Source: Christiangramia gaetbulicola
Lineage (GTDB): Bacteria > Bacteroidota > Bacteroidia > Flavobacteriales > Flavobacteriaceae
Assembly: GCF_003054225.1 (NCBI RefSeq)
Contig: NZ_QBKQ01000002.1
Coordinates: 682,001 to 746,000 of the forward strand
DNA length: 64,000 nt
Direction of reading: 5' to 3'
The translations under genes were made by a program, and so were the position numbers. Positions 24,920 to 33,940 of the stretch are shown here, piece after piece; position 1 is the first letter of the stretch, and every line of letters starts with the position of its first letter. Below the pieces are notes generated by a model, which did no database searches, was not told the origin of the DNA, and saw only the letters and a program-made list of their open reading frames with translations.

Positions 24920-25065
24920 AAGCCTGAGGGTTCATTACAATTAACCTTCAGCTTGAAGATGGATTATTTGACTTTATCTAGATCATGTAAAAACCGTTCC
25001 CTAAGTATACGGACTGCCTCCCTTATTCGGTCAAATGGGGATAACCTCGACCTGGTAGAATATAG
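24920..25065 (+). repeat. attC-like repeat R23 (strongly diverged)
   Basis: GGATTATTTGACTTTATCTA, CCGTTCCCTAAGTATACGGA, CTGCCTCCCTTATTCGGTCA and GGGGATAACCTCGACC correspond to the centre and right arm. An 86-codon ORF that crosses this stretch is judged spurious. Confidence 0.5.
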
Positions 25066-25190
25066 TAACCATGTAACAAGTCTTCCTGATTATCGTCATA
25101 TTTCAAATCATGTTTGGGATATCAACAAAAAATTAGTTTTCTCAAAATCATAGAACCTATAAAACTGATAATTAAAGAAAATCAGAAATA

Positions 25191-25877
25191 ATGGCTCATA
25201 ACATCAAACAAAATCAGTTAGTCAAAACGGCAAGAATTGCGGGAATCTGGTATCTGCTTCTAGCCATTTCAGGTGTATTAGGGTTTCTTGTATATCATCC
25301 TCAGATATTCGTTTCAGGAGATTCAGAAAAAACTTTAACCAATTTAATCAACCTCGAATCCATTGCAAGGCTGAGGCTTCTCTTGGAATTCGCCATAGTA
25401 GTATCTCAAGCTCTAACCGCCGTATGGTTTTATAAATTATTTAAAAACTCCAATGAATGGGCGGCCTGGACATTAGGCATATGGGGAATGGTAAATTCTG
25501 TAGTAATAATGCTTAGTGCCATATTTATGGCATCTGCGATAAGTATGGCGAACTCCGCTAACCAAATTTTCGAAGAAAAAGTTTTACTCATACAAATTTC
25601 ACAAGAGGTAATCGCAAACGCCTGGGGAGTTGGAGGTTTATTCTTTGGACTTTGGCTTCTTCCCATGGGATACTTGGTGATCAAATCCAGAATGATGCCT
25701 GTCTGGTTAGGGAGAGTTATATTAATTGGCGGAGTGGGATATCTAATAAGCACCATTATTAACTACCTCGGAATTGATCTTCCTTATAACAGGATTTTAA
25801 TTCTTCCGGCTACAATAGGAGAGTTCTGGATGATTGGATATTTATTAATTTACGGAGTAAGAACGGTTAAGGAATAG
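25191..25877 (+). CDS. DUF4386 membrane protein
   Basis: 228 residues with about six transmembrane helices. The start QLVKTARIAGIWYLLLAISG followed by a short loop, and the later RLRLLLEFAIVVSQALTAVW and LGRVILIGGVGYLISTIINY, match the DUF4386 family. Its typical ends are GEFWMIGYLLIYGVR. The family function is unknown. Inner membrane. It is flanked by diverged repeats R23 and R24, so it appears to be an old cassette unit. Confidence 0.88.
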   Translation: MAHNIKQNQLVKTARIAGIWYLLLAISGVLGFLVYHPQIFVSGDSEKTLTNLINLESIARLRLLLEFAIVVSQALTAVWFYKLFKNSNEWAAWTLGIWGMVNSVVIMLSAIFMASAISMANSANQIFEEKVLLIQISQEVIANAWGVGGLFFGLWLLPMGYLVIKSRMMPVWLGRVILIGGVGYLISTIINYLGIDLPYNRILILPATIGEFWMIGYLLIYGVRTVKE

Positions 25878-25892
25878 TAATGAAACAAGGCG

Positions 25893-26035
25893 ATTCAAAA
25901 CAACGAATCATAGCAAATAGTTGGTATTATCGAAAAAGCATAATTTTAAAACCCAGGAGGGCAAAGAGTTTATATAATATCTGAATGCTCGGTGCGGCGT
26001 CCCCTACTCTAGCATTTATCGGGAAATGAGATCAA
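25893..26035 (+). repeat. attC-like repeat R24 (strongly diverged)
   Basis: AAAACAACGAATCATAGCAA, GGTGCGGCGTCCCCTACTCT and TTTATCGGGAAATGAGATC retain arm features; the centre is replaced or lost. Confidence 0.45.
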
Positions 26036-26069
26036 TTGAAATCATTTTTCAAATTAATGAAAACTAAAA

Positions 26070-27140
26070 ATGATTAGAATTAAGTTACTCGTAATCACTA
26101 TTTCATTGCTTATTTTGAATTCTTGCAACGGAAAAAAAACCAGTAATGATCTACAGCCCGTCAATACTGAAAAGAAATTAAATACCCCTGAGTCAAATAC
26201 TAATAACCAAGAAAACAAGTATTTTTCGAGTTTAGATAATCAGATAAGTCAGGTCGTAAGAACCATATTTCAGGATAGTAAAGGTAATTTATGGTTTGGA
26301 ACTCAAAACGGAGCATTCAAACTACAAGGAGATTCATTAATTCAGATGGATAAAATAGTAAGTGCATCTGGAAAAGGGGTAACTATTAAAGATATTACCG
26401 AAGCCAGGGATGGAAAAATATGGTTGGGTCATACAGATGGAATAAGTAGTGTAGATGGAAATATCGTGACCAATTACTATGAATCAGATGGTTTGATAAG
26501 CAACGATGTTTGGTCTGTTGCAGCCGATGATAAGGGCAATATATGGATTGGAACTATAGAGGGCATGTGTGTTTTTGACGGTGAAGAATTTAAAGCCTTC
26601 AAGCTTCCCGAAGGTAAAAAAGACAAAACTTTAAGTATTTCAAGCTCAAAAATGGTTCATAATATCTACCAGGACACTAAGGGCACACTTTGGTTCAGTT
26701 CGAATGCAGGCCTGTTTAGCTATGTCAACGATAGCCTGACGAATGTTTCGGAAAGAACGGGGATACAAACGAATTTTATCAATGAAGTTTTTGAAGATAA
26801 AAAGGAAGAATTATGGGTCTCTACAAAAGCCGGCTTATACAATTTGAAAAAGGACCATTCAGAAAATATAACCGAAGGGAAAATTGAGACCGGAAAAGGG
26901 ATTGGAAGTATCGCTGAAGATAAAAACGGAAATCTTTGGTTTGTTTCAGATCAGCATCATTTATTCACTTATGATGGAGAAAATTTGATCGAATTTGAGC
27001 AAACCGAAAATAATAAAGCACCGGTTACTTTTGAAATTTTTAAAGACCGGGATAACCGACTTTGGTTCGTAGGTTTTGGAGGAGCTTATAGGCTGGAAAA
27101 TGGGAATTTTATAAATGTAACCAGGAACGGACCCTGGTGA
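26070..27140 (+). CDS. Two-component-regulator-propeller lipoprotein
   Basis: 356 residues with lipobox LILNSCNGKKT (Cys near residue 19) and a polar linker to residue 50. About six to seven propeller repeats follow with the reg_prop signature (D-x-x-G-N-L-W-F-G-T-x-x-G): FQDSKGNLWFGTQNG, TEARDGKIWLGHTDG, AADDKGNIWIGTIEG, YQDTKGTLWFSSNAG, FEDKKEELWVSTKAG, AEDKNGNLWFVSDQH. It is the sensor-type propeller of hybrid two-component systems but has no histidine-kinase part, so it is a stand-alone ligand-binding lipoprotein. It follows repeat R24. Confidence 0.88.
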   Translation: MIRIKLLVITISLLILNSCNGKKTSNDLQPVNTEKKLNTPESNTNNQENKYFSSLDNQISQVVRTIFQDSKGNLWFGTQNGAFKLQGDSLIQMDKIVSASGKGVTIKDITEARDGKIWLGHTDGISSVDGNIVTNYYESDGLISNDVWSVAADDKGNIWIGTIEGMCVFDGEEFKAFKLPEGKKDKTLSISSSKMVHNIYQDTKGTLWFSSNAGLFSYVNDSLTNVSERTGIQTNFINEVFEDKKEELWVSTKAGLYNLKKDHSENITEGKIETGKGIGSIAEDKNGNLWFVSDQHHLFTYDGENLIEFEQTENNKAPVTFEIFKDRDNRLWFVGFGGAYRLENGNFINVTRNGPW

Positions 27141-27305
27141 AAGAAATAAAAAAACAAGAATACGATTAACTGATATTGCCCGGAATCCCTAGAAAACTGT
27201 AGTTTTAAAAACATAAAAAAATTATACGGAGGAAGAATAACTCTAATTCTTAATAACACTTATACTTGATCTTTAGGCCTGGATTTTAAAGATCGCTTTG
27301 GAACT

Positions 27306-28343
27306 ATGACAAAGAAAAAAAGAACCTGGTTTTTTAGAATAGTTTTACTAATTGGAACATTAGTATCATTATATTTTGTACCCTGGCCAATTGTTATAGC
27401 ATGGATCACTCCACTTCCTAAAACTGTACAGGAACAGGTTGATAAAGCTCCCGATTACGGTTTTGACGGAATTATCGTTTATGTCGATAAAAATGAAAAA
27501 GCATCTGAATTCTATGCTGCAGGCTATAAAAATAGAGAAACCAAAACACCGGCTGATCCGCATGCCTTATTTAAAATCGCCAGTGTTGGTAAACTTTACA
27601 ATGCTTTAGCTACCGCCAAACTTGTTCGCAGCGGGAAACTTTCTCTGGATAAACATCTGGCAGATTACCTGCCTGAATTAAGAGGTAAGATTGCCAATGC
27701 AGATAGAATCACTTTGAGAATGCTGGTGCAGCACAGAAGCGGAATTCCGAATTTTACAGATTCCTATAATTATTGGGCTGAACCAAAAGAAACCGATGAA
27801 GAAAACCTCGCGCTGATCTATGATTTACCGGCAAATTTTGAACCCGGTGAAGACTATGAATATTCTAATACTAATTATCTTCTTCTTGGCAGGATCATGG
27901 ATAAAGTACTGGGTTATGATCATTTTCAATTCATTAAAAATGAGGTTTTAAGACCCTTAGAACTAAATAACACTTTCAGATCTATAGACGAGGTCAATAC
28001 AAATGATGTCATGAGTGGTTATTATGTGGGATATGAGACCGATCTAAAGACAGAAGATAAAAGATCCATGTTAGCAACCGCAGAAGACCTGGGTAAATTT
28101 ATCAGGGCCTTAAATAATGGTATGGTTTTCAAAGATAAAAAGGAACAGGAAATTTATTCTTCGATCTACAATTATGAGCATACAGGTCTAATCCCAGGTT
28201 ATCAAACTATTGCTAAATATCATAGTGATATTGATGCGGTAATCATCCAGTTTACGAACACAGTGAACTTTGAAGGATACAACTGGAGCATGTCTGAAAT
28301 AATGTATGACAGGATTTTAAAAATACTGCGGAACGAAAAATAA
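27306..28343 (+). CDS. Class C beta-lactamase-like serine hydrolase
   Basis: 345 residues with an N-terminal membrane anchor or signal helix (residues 8-30). The beta-lactamase/transpeptidase-like core shows FKIASVGKLYNA, with the S-x-x-K motif at Ser96-Lys99, and YSNTNY as the Y-x-N motif near residue 190. The third motif is replaced by the HTGLIPGYQ region. The family includes D-aminopeptidases, esterases and penicillin-binding enzymes; substrate unknown. It acts in the periplasm. The last trace of a cassette repeat (R26) follows its stop. Confidence 0.88.
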   Translation: MTKKKRTWFFRIVLLIGTLVSLYFVPWPIVIAWITPLPKTVQEQVDKAPDYGFDGIIVYVDKNEKASEFYAAGYKNRETKTPADPHALFKIASVGKLYNALATAKLVRSGKLSLDKHLADYLPELRGKIANADRITLRMLVQHRSGIPNFTDSYNYWAEPKETDEENLALIYDLPANFEPGEDYEYSNTNYLLLGRIMDKVLGYDHFQFIKNEVLRPLELNNTFRSIDEVNTNDVMSGYYVGYETDLKTEDKRSMLATAEDLGKFIRALNNGMVFKDKKEQEIYSSIYNYEHTGLIPGYQTIAKYHSDIDAVIIQFTNTVNFEGYNWSMSEIMYDRILKILRNEK

Positions 28344-28357
28344 GATTACTTCTGAGA

Positions 28358-28460
28358 AAGCATACGGTACCGCTAGAGATAAAAAAATCACTTGATTTAC
28401 TGAAAAAGGTTGCTTCATAACCTACTGGTAATTCAGGTTATTAGCAATATTCAGGTATGG
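28358..28460 (+). repeat. attC-like repeat remnant R26
   Basis: GGTACCGCTAGAGATAAAAA and AATCACTTGATTTACTG correspond to the conserved centre (consensus CACCGTTAGAAAGAAAATAA and TTAACTTGACC). It is the right-most trace recognised and marks the approximate end of the array. Confidence 0.42.
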
Positions 28461-28637
28461 AATTATCTCTCCTGCTTAAAACTATCTATTCTTAAGTTCA
28501 GCTAACTTTAAAATTTAGCTCTTTCTTCCTTTGAATATATCTTCAGTAAACATTCAATTGTTTAATTATCATATATTTAGAGGGAATACTGAATCGTTTA
28601 AGATACAGTACAGCGTTAAATAATTGAATTTGTAATT

Positions 28638-29075
28638 ATGAAAGCACTCTGCCTTTTTGGATTTTTATTGCTTTTAATTCCTGCCTTTACAACCGCTCAA
28701 AATCTAGGTTCTAATACTTCGAAGCAAGAAGTACTGGATGCACAATCTGCAAGGATAACCGCAATGCTCAACGCAGATTTAGGAAAACTAGACGAACTTT
28801 TAACTGAAGACCTTAGTTACGCCCATACAAATGGCTGGACCGAAACAAAATCTGGATATCTTGAAACTATAAGATCTGGAAAGATCGATTATGTTTCATT
28901 TGTACCCAAGGTTGTGGAAGTCAGAGTTTATGATGATTCAGCGGTTCTGACCGGAAAAGTGGATGTTAATTTAGGGAGAACAGATTTTAGTATCAGGTTT
29001 CTTGAGGTTCAACGAAAAGTAGATGGAGTCTGGAAACTCACCGCCTGGCAATCGGTCCTCAATAAAGTCGATTAG
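28638..29075 (+). CDS. Secreted DUF4440/NTF2-like protein
   Basis: 145 residues with a signal peptide ending at TTAQN (residue 22). An NTF2-like fold follows: QEVLDAQSARITAMLNADLG, then LDELLTEDLSYAHTNGWTET and the closing FLEVQRKVDGVWKLTAWQSV. This order is typical of DUF4440 domains. It is probably a ligand-binding or minor catalytic protein in the periplasm. The following transporter gene starts 33 bp later on the same strand, so the two may form an operon. Confidence 0.85.
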   Translation: MKALCLFGFLLLLIPAFTTAQNLGSNTSKQEVLDAQSARITAMLNADLGKLDELLTEDLSYAHTNGWTETKSGYLETIRSGKIDYVSFVPKVVEVRVYDDSAVLTGKVDVNLGRTDFSIRFLEVQRKVDGVWKLTAWQSVLNKVD

Positions 29076-29108
29076 ATTAAGCTGATCAATAATTTATCCA
29101 AGATAAAT

Positions 29109-30599
29109 ATGAAAAAAATATCCTTCCCTTCAGCACAGGCAATACTTTTGATCATTGCAGCATTTGTTGCGGTACTTACCTGGATCGTACCAGCCGGTAC
29201 GTATGCATCTCTTACCTATGATAGTTCTGAAGATGTATTCCTGAAAAAGGATGGAGATAAAATTGAGAAGCTCCCGGCCACCGCACAAACCCTGGAAATG
29301 CTCAAAGTCAAAATTCCTGTAGAAAATTTTACTTCCGGTGCTATTTATAAACCCATCAGCATCCCCGGGACCTATAAGACAGTTGAGGCAAAACCCCAGG
29401 GATTAATCGAATTTCTTCAGGCTCCCATTAAAGGGATCATAGAAACTGCCGATATTATTTTCCTGGTCCTAATCATCGGTGGTACCGTAGGAGTTGTAGA
29501 AAGGTCAAGGGCGTTTAATGCCGGGATCCAGTGGTTATCTGAATTCCTGAAAGGAAGGGAATATATCCTGATTATAAGTACTACCGCTTTGATCGCTCTG
29601 GGAGGTTCTACTTTTGGATTTGGTGAAGAGACCATAGCCTTTTTACCCATCCTGGTCCCGGTTTTCCTGGCGGCCAAATATGATGCTTTGGTTGCTATTG
29701 CCTGCGTTTTCCTGGGATCGCAGGTAGGCGTAATGGCTTCCACCACAAATCCTTTTTCTACCATCATTGCTTCAGATGCCGCGGGAATCGTATGGACGAC
29801 GGGGCTCTATGGCAGGATCGCCATGTTCATTCTTTGCGTAGGTATTACCATCATCTTTATTCTGAAATATGCCCGGAAAGTAAAGGCAGATCCTGGCAAG
29901 TCGATAATTTTTGATCAGAAAAAGAATATCGAAAAACTTTTCGCGGTAGATCCAGACCTGAAGATCCCAAAGCTTACTCCAAGGCTAAAGATCATTCTAT
30001 TGGTTTTTATAATCTGCTTTGTAGTTATGGTATATGGGGTGATCGCATTGGACTTCTGGTTTATAGAGATGACGACCGTTTTCTTTTTTGGAGCCATCAT
30101 TATCGGGTTTCTGGCCAGGATGAAAGAAGACACTTTTCTAAATGCGTTTATGAATGGTGCAGGCGATTTACTGGGGGTAGCTTTTATTATTGGCCTTGCC
30201 CGGGGAATCTCTATTTTAATGAGCGATGGCCTAATAAGTGACACTGTTCTTTACACCGCCGGTAGTTTTACCGAGGGTATGGAAAAAGGGGTTTTTATAA
30301 ATACGCTTTTCGTGGTGTATAATTTCATCTCGTTCTTTGTGTCATCCACCTCGGGCACCGCGGTTCTTACCGTACCTATAATCGCCCCTTTGGCCGATAC
30401 GGTTAATATTGGCAGAGAAGTTATTGTAAATGCATACCAATTTGGACACGGACTATTTAATCTCATTAATCCTACCGGTTTGATCCTGGCATTCCTGGGA
30501 ATCGCGAAAATTGGATACGATCGCTTTCTGAAATTTATCTGGCCATTATTAGTCATCCTGGCGATCGTGATCATTGTATTCCTATCGGTTTCCGTTTGA
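29109..30599 (+). CDS. YfcC family inner-membrane transporter
   Basis: 496 residues with about 12-13 transmembrane helices. It begins with the characteristic FPSAQAILLIIAAFVAVLTW followed by IVPAGTY. Conserved features include GGTVGVVERSRAFNAGIQWL, STFGFGEETIAFLPILVPV and, in the second half, FVSSTSGTAVLTVPIIAPLA and QFGHGLFNLINPTGLILA. The family is annotated as putative basic-amino-acid or C4-dicarboxylate-type carriers of the ion-transporter superfamily; the substrate is unproven. It sits 33 bp after the DUF4440-like gene. Confidence 0.92.
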   Translation: MKKISFPSAQAILLIIAAFVAVLTWIVPAGTYASLTYDSSEDVFLKKDGDKIEKLPATAQTLEMLKVKIPVENFTSGAIYKPISIPGTYKTVEAKPQGLIEFLQAPIKGIIETADIIFLVLIIGGTVGVVERSRAFNAGIQWLSEFLKGREYILIISTTALIALGGSTFGFGEETIAFLPILVPVFLAAKYDALVAIACVFLGSQVGVMASTTNPFSTIIASDAAGIVWTTGLYGRIAMFILCVGITIIFILKYARKVKADPGKSIIFDQKKNIEKLFAVDPDLKIPKLTPRLKIILLVFIICFVVMVYGVIALDFWFIEMTTVFFFGAIIIGFLARMKEDTFLNAFMNGAGDLLGVAFIIGLARGISILMSDGLISDTVLYTAGSFTEGMEKGVFINTLFVVYNFISFFVSSTSGTAVLTVPIIAPLADTVNIGREVIVNAYQFGHGLFNLINPTGLILAFLGIAKIGYDRFLKFIWPLLVILAIVIIVFLSVSV

Positions 30600-31004
30600 T
30601 CCTGACTTCTTCAGGCCTGAATTGGATAAATCGGTGGTTTATATGTAATTGATAATTCTAAAGAAAGACATTCAAACTTATTTTTTCAGGCTGTATATCA
30701 CAGAGGTAGATAACAACTCTTTTGCCCTCCCAACCCCATTAATATTATTTCAGTTTTATACTTATTGAATTCAAAGGCCTACTATTCCGGCTTAAACTTT
30801 AGTCGCTTAGGAAGCTTTTTATAAGCATTAGCATAAAAAATCAGGCAACCAAATAATACCATTACCATCGAATGGTCTTGGTCGCGTAAAATTAAATTAG
30901 TTTCTTTAGCAGGTGAAACCGTTAAAATTCCAACTCACATCCACGAATCTATCAACCTCCCTTTAACTTAAAGCACTAAGTACAAAAGCCTTAATAAATC
31001 CATC
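30600..31004. other. Intergenic region, nothing firm
   Basis: 405 bp between the YfcC gene and the next secreted protein. A short reverse-strand frame ends at 30782 (28 codons from ATG at 30868, MVMVLFGCLIFYANAYKKLP). It could be the tail of a decayed membrane protein, because the same frame stays open for about 20 further codons upstream without a start. No hairpin or known site is convincing. Confidence 0.35.
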
Positions 31005-31505
31005 ATGAGAAAATATCTTATTTTATTTCTACTTATAGTATCTGCAACAACTCTCTTTGGTCAGGGAAAAGAGAATTATATCATCAGTTTCGAAGAAAAC
31101 TCCGCCTGGATAAATAATTTCAAAACTGCAGAATTCGAAAATAGAACAAGGCTTTTAAAACAAAGATTAGTGGCAGATCAGGAAATTTATTTCAGCCCGG
31201 CCTATTCTCATGGTAAAACTCCGAAGCAACCGGACTTTGATACCATATCTCATGTAAGACCGCTATATTTGATAAAAACCAAAGGTGAAGAACAGGTCTT
31301 TTTACCCGCAAACCCTGATAAGACATTAGTAAAAAAATTGGCATCCATTCTGGATCAGGAAAATATCGCATCCCTTGAGCTAAAAGAGGATGAAACCACA
31401 AAAGTGATCTATGGAGTAAGAGGATCTTATGGGATCATAGTGATAGATCTTAAAAATAAAGACCTATATACCCAGCTAAAAGAATTGATCCAGGATCCAG
31501 CGTAA
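31005..31505 (+). CDS. Secreted hypothetical protein
   Basis: 166 residues with a signal peptide (cleavage near TTLFGQ, residue 20). The mature part begins with ENYIISFEENSAWINNFKTA and has a basic middle and a C-terminal alpha/beta segment (KVIYGVRGSYGIIVIDLKNK). No family or catalytic motif recognised; there are no cysteines. It is followed by a frameshifted secreted gene on the same strand, and the two may have been a pair. Confidence 0.65.
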   Translation: MRKYLILFLLIVSATTLFGQGKENYIISFEENSAWINNFKTAEFENRTRLLKQRLVADQEIYFSPAYSHGKTPKQPDFDTISHVRPLYLIKTKGEEQVFLPANPDKTLVKKLASILDQENIASLELKEDETTKVIYGVRGSYGIIVIDLKNKDLYTQLKELIQDPA

Positions 31506-31636
31506 ATTACCTTTAAAAAGAGGTTTGGAGCTTTTAGCATTAGCGGGATATTTAATTAAAAACAAACAGTACTAATCTCAAATTATTTGAAATCCCATAA
31601 TCCTTATCGCATGGTCTTAAACGAACATTCCACCCA

Positions 31637-32304
31637 TTGATTTTGAAACAAATGAGATTACTCTTATGTACTTTATGGATCTTGATTTCTGTCACTGGTT
31701 ATTGCCAGAACAAAGGCTTTAAGGAAAACAAAGTTTTTAAGTTTTACAATGAAGATGGTTTAGAATTAAGCAGAAAGGAATTTTACCAGTCTAGAAAGAA
31801 TTCAAGTAATATTCAAATGTATTTAGAAAATGATACCGCCAGGTTTGGAATTCTATATTACAGGGAAAATATGGCATTTTAAAAGATTCCACGTTTAATG
31901 ACTTAAAAAATTACCTCAATACATTTAAAAGCGATCAAATTGGTTCTGAAAACTTTATAGTCATAAATTTTCTTACTGGAGTTTCCATAGAGGATCAGAA
32001 AAAAAGATCGCGATCTACCTGGAATATTTTTAATAGAAACTATATAAAAAAGCTAAATAAAATAACTGATGTTTCTCATTTCTGGATTTCATCTATAGAA
32101 AAAGAAAAGCTGAAATATTTTTATAGTAACCGGGTGGACTGGCATAAGGATGAGAAGAACTTAATAAAAAAGTTGTTTTTCCCTTTTGAGCTATCTGACG
32201 GATATTATATCATCATAAACCCGGAAGGTAAATACTACTATTACTTAGGAGAGTACAGCAAATATAATATTTGGGAAAAGACCGAGGAAATGCTAAACCT
32301 GTAA
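31637..32304 (+). pseudogene. Secreted protein gene with a frameshift
   Basis: The first 81 codons (signal peptide around LCTLWILISVTGYCQ) stop at 31880 shortly after ILYYRENM. The -1 frame then continues without a stop from about 31,864 (GKYGILKDSTFNDLKNYL) through 140 more codons to a TAA at 32302, ending KYNIWEKTEEMLNL. The joined product would be about 220 residues with a strongly aromatic C-terminal half (DGYYIIINPEGKYYYYLGE). One missing base near the GGGAAAATATGG run at about 31,862-31,873 explains it. This could be a true pseudogene or a sequencing error. Family unknown. Confidence 0.8.
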
Positions 32305-32423
32305 TAATTACAAATAGGTTTTCTTAAAATCCAGTGCATCAATCCATTTTCCATATTTTTTTAGTAAATTCTCTAAAGAGATTGTAAAATAAGTTTAGCA
32401 CGCAAACCAAAACCCTACCATAG

Positions 32424-33635
32424 ATGACCTTTAAAACCAAAATCTCGAAAAATTATAGTTCGGGAAATTCTATTTTCTCAATAACAAGGTCATTTCTATT
32501 AGGTATACTCTTCATTTTGCCATTACTGGGCTTTTCACAAAAACAAGACAGTCTTCAAAAACCTCTTATCCCTAAGGATAAGATCGAGCTATTAAAGAAT
32601 ATAAATATCACCTTCGATGTTCGTATGGGTTTTCAGGCCTACACTTTTCGGGGCGGTGATAACTATTATAATGGCCTGCAGTTCCAAAATGGCTTTACGG
32701 CTTTAGGGATATCAGGAAAATTACATGAAAAAGTATTTTTCAACTTCAGGAACAGGTTTAATAAGAATAGTGATGTTCAAACCCTGGACAGGCTGGGGAG
32801 TAATATCGAATTAGCTTACGTCGAGGTTAAAGCCGCTCCAAAGCTGGACCTTCTGATGGGTAAAATGACTGCCTTCTACGGAGGTTACGAATATGAATTC
32901 AGTGCTTTAGACATTCTCGAGTATAATGATATCTACGGAAATGCCCTGGCATTTGTAACCGGCGCCGGAATTACTTACCAGGCATGGGATGATCACAAAT
33001 TTGGCTTCCAGGTATTGAATTCCCGTACCATGCATTATGATGACCTGTATGGTGATATTGCTGCAGAAAACGTCCAGGAACCTGATTGGCCAGTAGCATT
33101 CGTGGGAAACTGGAGGGGAAGTTTTTTTGACGGAAAATTACAGACCATATATAGCGCCAGCCACTCCATCGAGGTAAAAGACCGGGGTACAACATTTTTT
33201 ACCTTAGGCCATAAATATGAAAACCGGAATCTTGTTCTAATGTATGACTTCCATTACAGCTTTGAACAAATAGACACCAAGGGTATTATAACCAGTATCA
33301 TCAGTGACGAGGAAGTAGCTGAAAATGTAGAGTATATCGAGAACTGGTTAAGGGTTGAATATAAGTTCAGTCCAAAGTTCAAGGGCTTATTAACCCTGAT
33401 GACCAGTAGCGCCTATGACAATGTAAAAACCAGCAAAGACTATATTAGAACCAGCTACGGGATGATCCCAACCCTATATTACACTCCTTTTAAAAATATA
33501 GACTTCAGGTTTTACGCGGCTTATATAGGCCGATATTTTGACTACTCTAATTTTGCTGAACAGGAACTCGGGGTCACCAGTTATAATAAAAATGAATTTA
33601 GGATAGGTATCATTGCTCCCCTCCACTTATTATAG
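32424..33635 (+). CDS. Outer-membrane porin-like beta-barrel protein
   Basis: 403 residues with a signal sequence (hydrophobic LGILFILPLLGFSQ, cleavage near residue 40, preceded by an unusually long basic region; a later start is possible). The mature part is a continuous series of amphipathic strands with aromatic girdles (ITFDVRMGFQAYTFRGGDNY, GKMTAFYGGYEYEFSALDIL, NLVLMYDFHYSFEQIDTKG) and no plug domain. It resembles the OprO/OprP-type phosphate-selective porin superfamily. The conducted solute is unknown. Confidence 0.78.
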   Translation: MTFKTKISKNYSSGNSIFSITRSFLLGILFILPLLGFSQKQDSLQKPLIPKDKIELLKNINITFDVRMGFQAYTFRGGDNYYNGLQFQNGFTALGISGKLHEKVFFNFRNRFNKNSDVQTLDRLGSNIELAYVEVKAAPKLDLLMGKMTAFYGGYEYEFSALDILEYNDIYGNALAFVTGAGITYQAWDDHKFGFQVLNSRTMHYDDLYGDIAAENVQEPDWPVAFVGNWRGSFFDGKLQTIYSASHSIEVKDRGTTFFTLGHKYENRNLVLMYDFHYSFEQIDTKGIITSIISDEEVAENVEYIENWLRVEYKFSPKFKGLLTLMTSSAYDNVKTSKDYIRTSYGMIPTLYYTPFKNIDFRFYAAYIGRYFDYSNFAEQELGVTSYNKNEFRIGIIAPLHLL

Positions 33636-33940
33636 GTGTTCAGAATAGATTCAGATAAGTCGTAACAACGCATATTTCAAAGTTCTTCTATCCTTTCTTC
33701 TAGTCATATCCTAGGATTTTAAAATTTCAAGGATTTCCATAATAAATTGTTAATGGAATAAACAGTATAAACCTTCCTGAAAACAGGTATAGACTTTTCG
33801 AAACCTCTCTAATTACTACCCTTTCAAGACTTTCTAGCTTTATTTTTTAGATATCCAAACCCATAGAATCAGACTATAGAGAATCTCATTTTTTAACATT
33901 TCTTTTTATAAGTCGGTAGTTTATTTGTAATTTATCGGCT
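33636..33940. other. Intergenic region, nothing firm
   Basis: 305 bp of AT-rich sequence ahead of the transglycosylase gene. It must contain that gene's promoter, but no -33/-7 pair of good quality (TTG and TAnnTTTG) could be fixed, and no stable hairpin or repeat trace is seen. Confidence 0.4.

Noticed and set aside
24893-25153. 86-codon forward ORF
   Set aside because: It runs through the strongly diverged repeat R23 and starts in non-coding sequence; composition is not protein-like.
27141-27305. Possible repeat between the propeller lipoprotein and the serine hydrolase
   Set aside because: No ordered set of consensus blocks could be found; only scattered AT-rich similarity.
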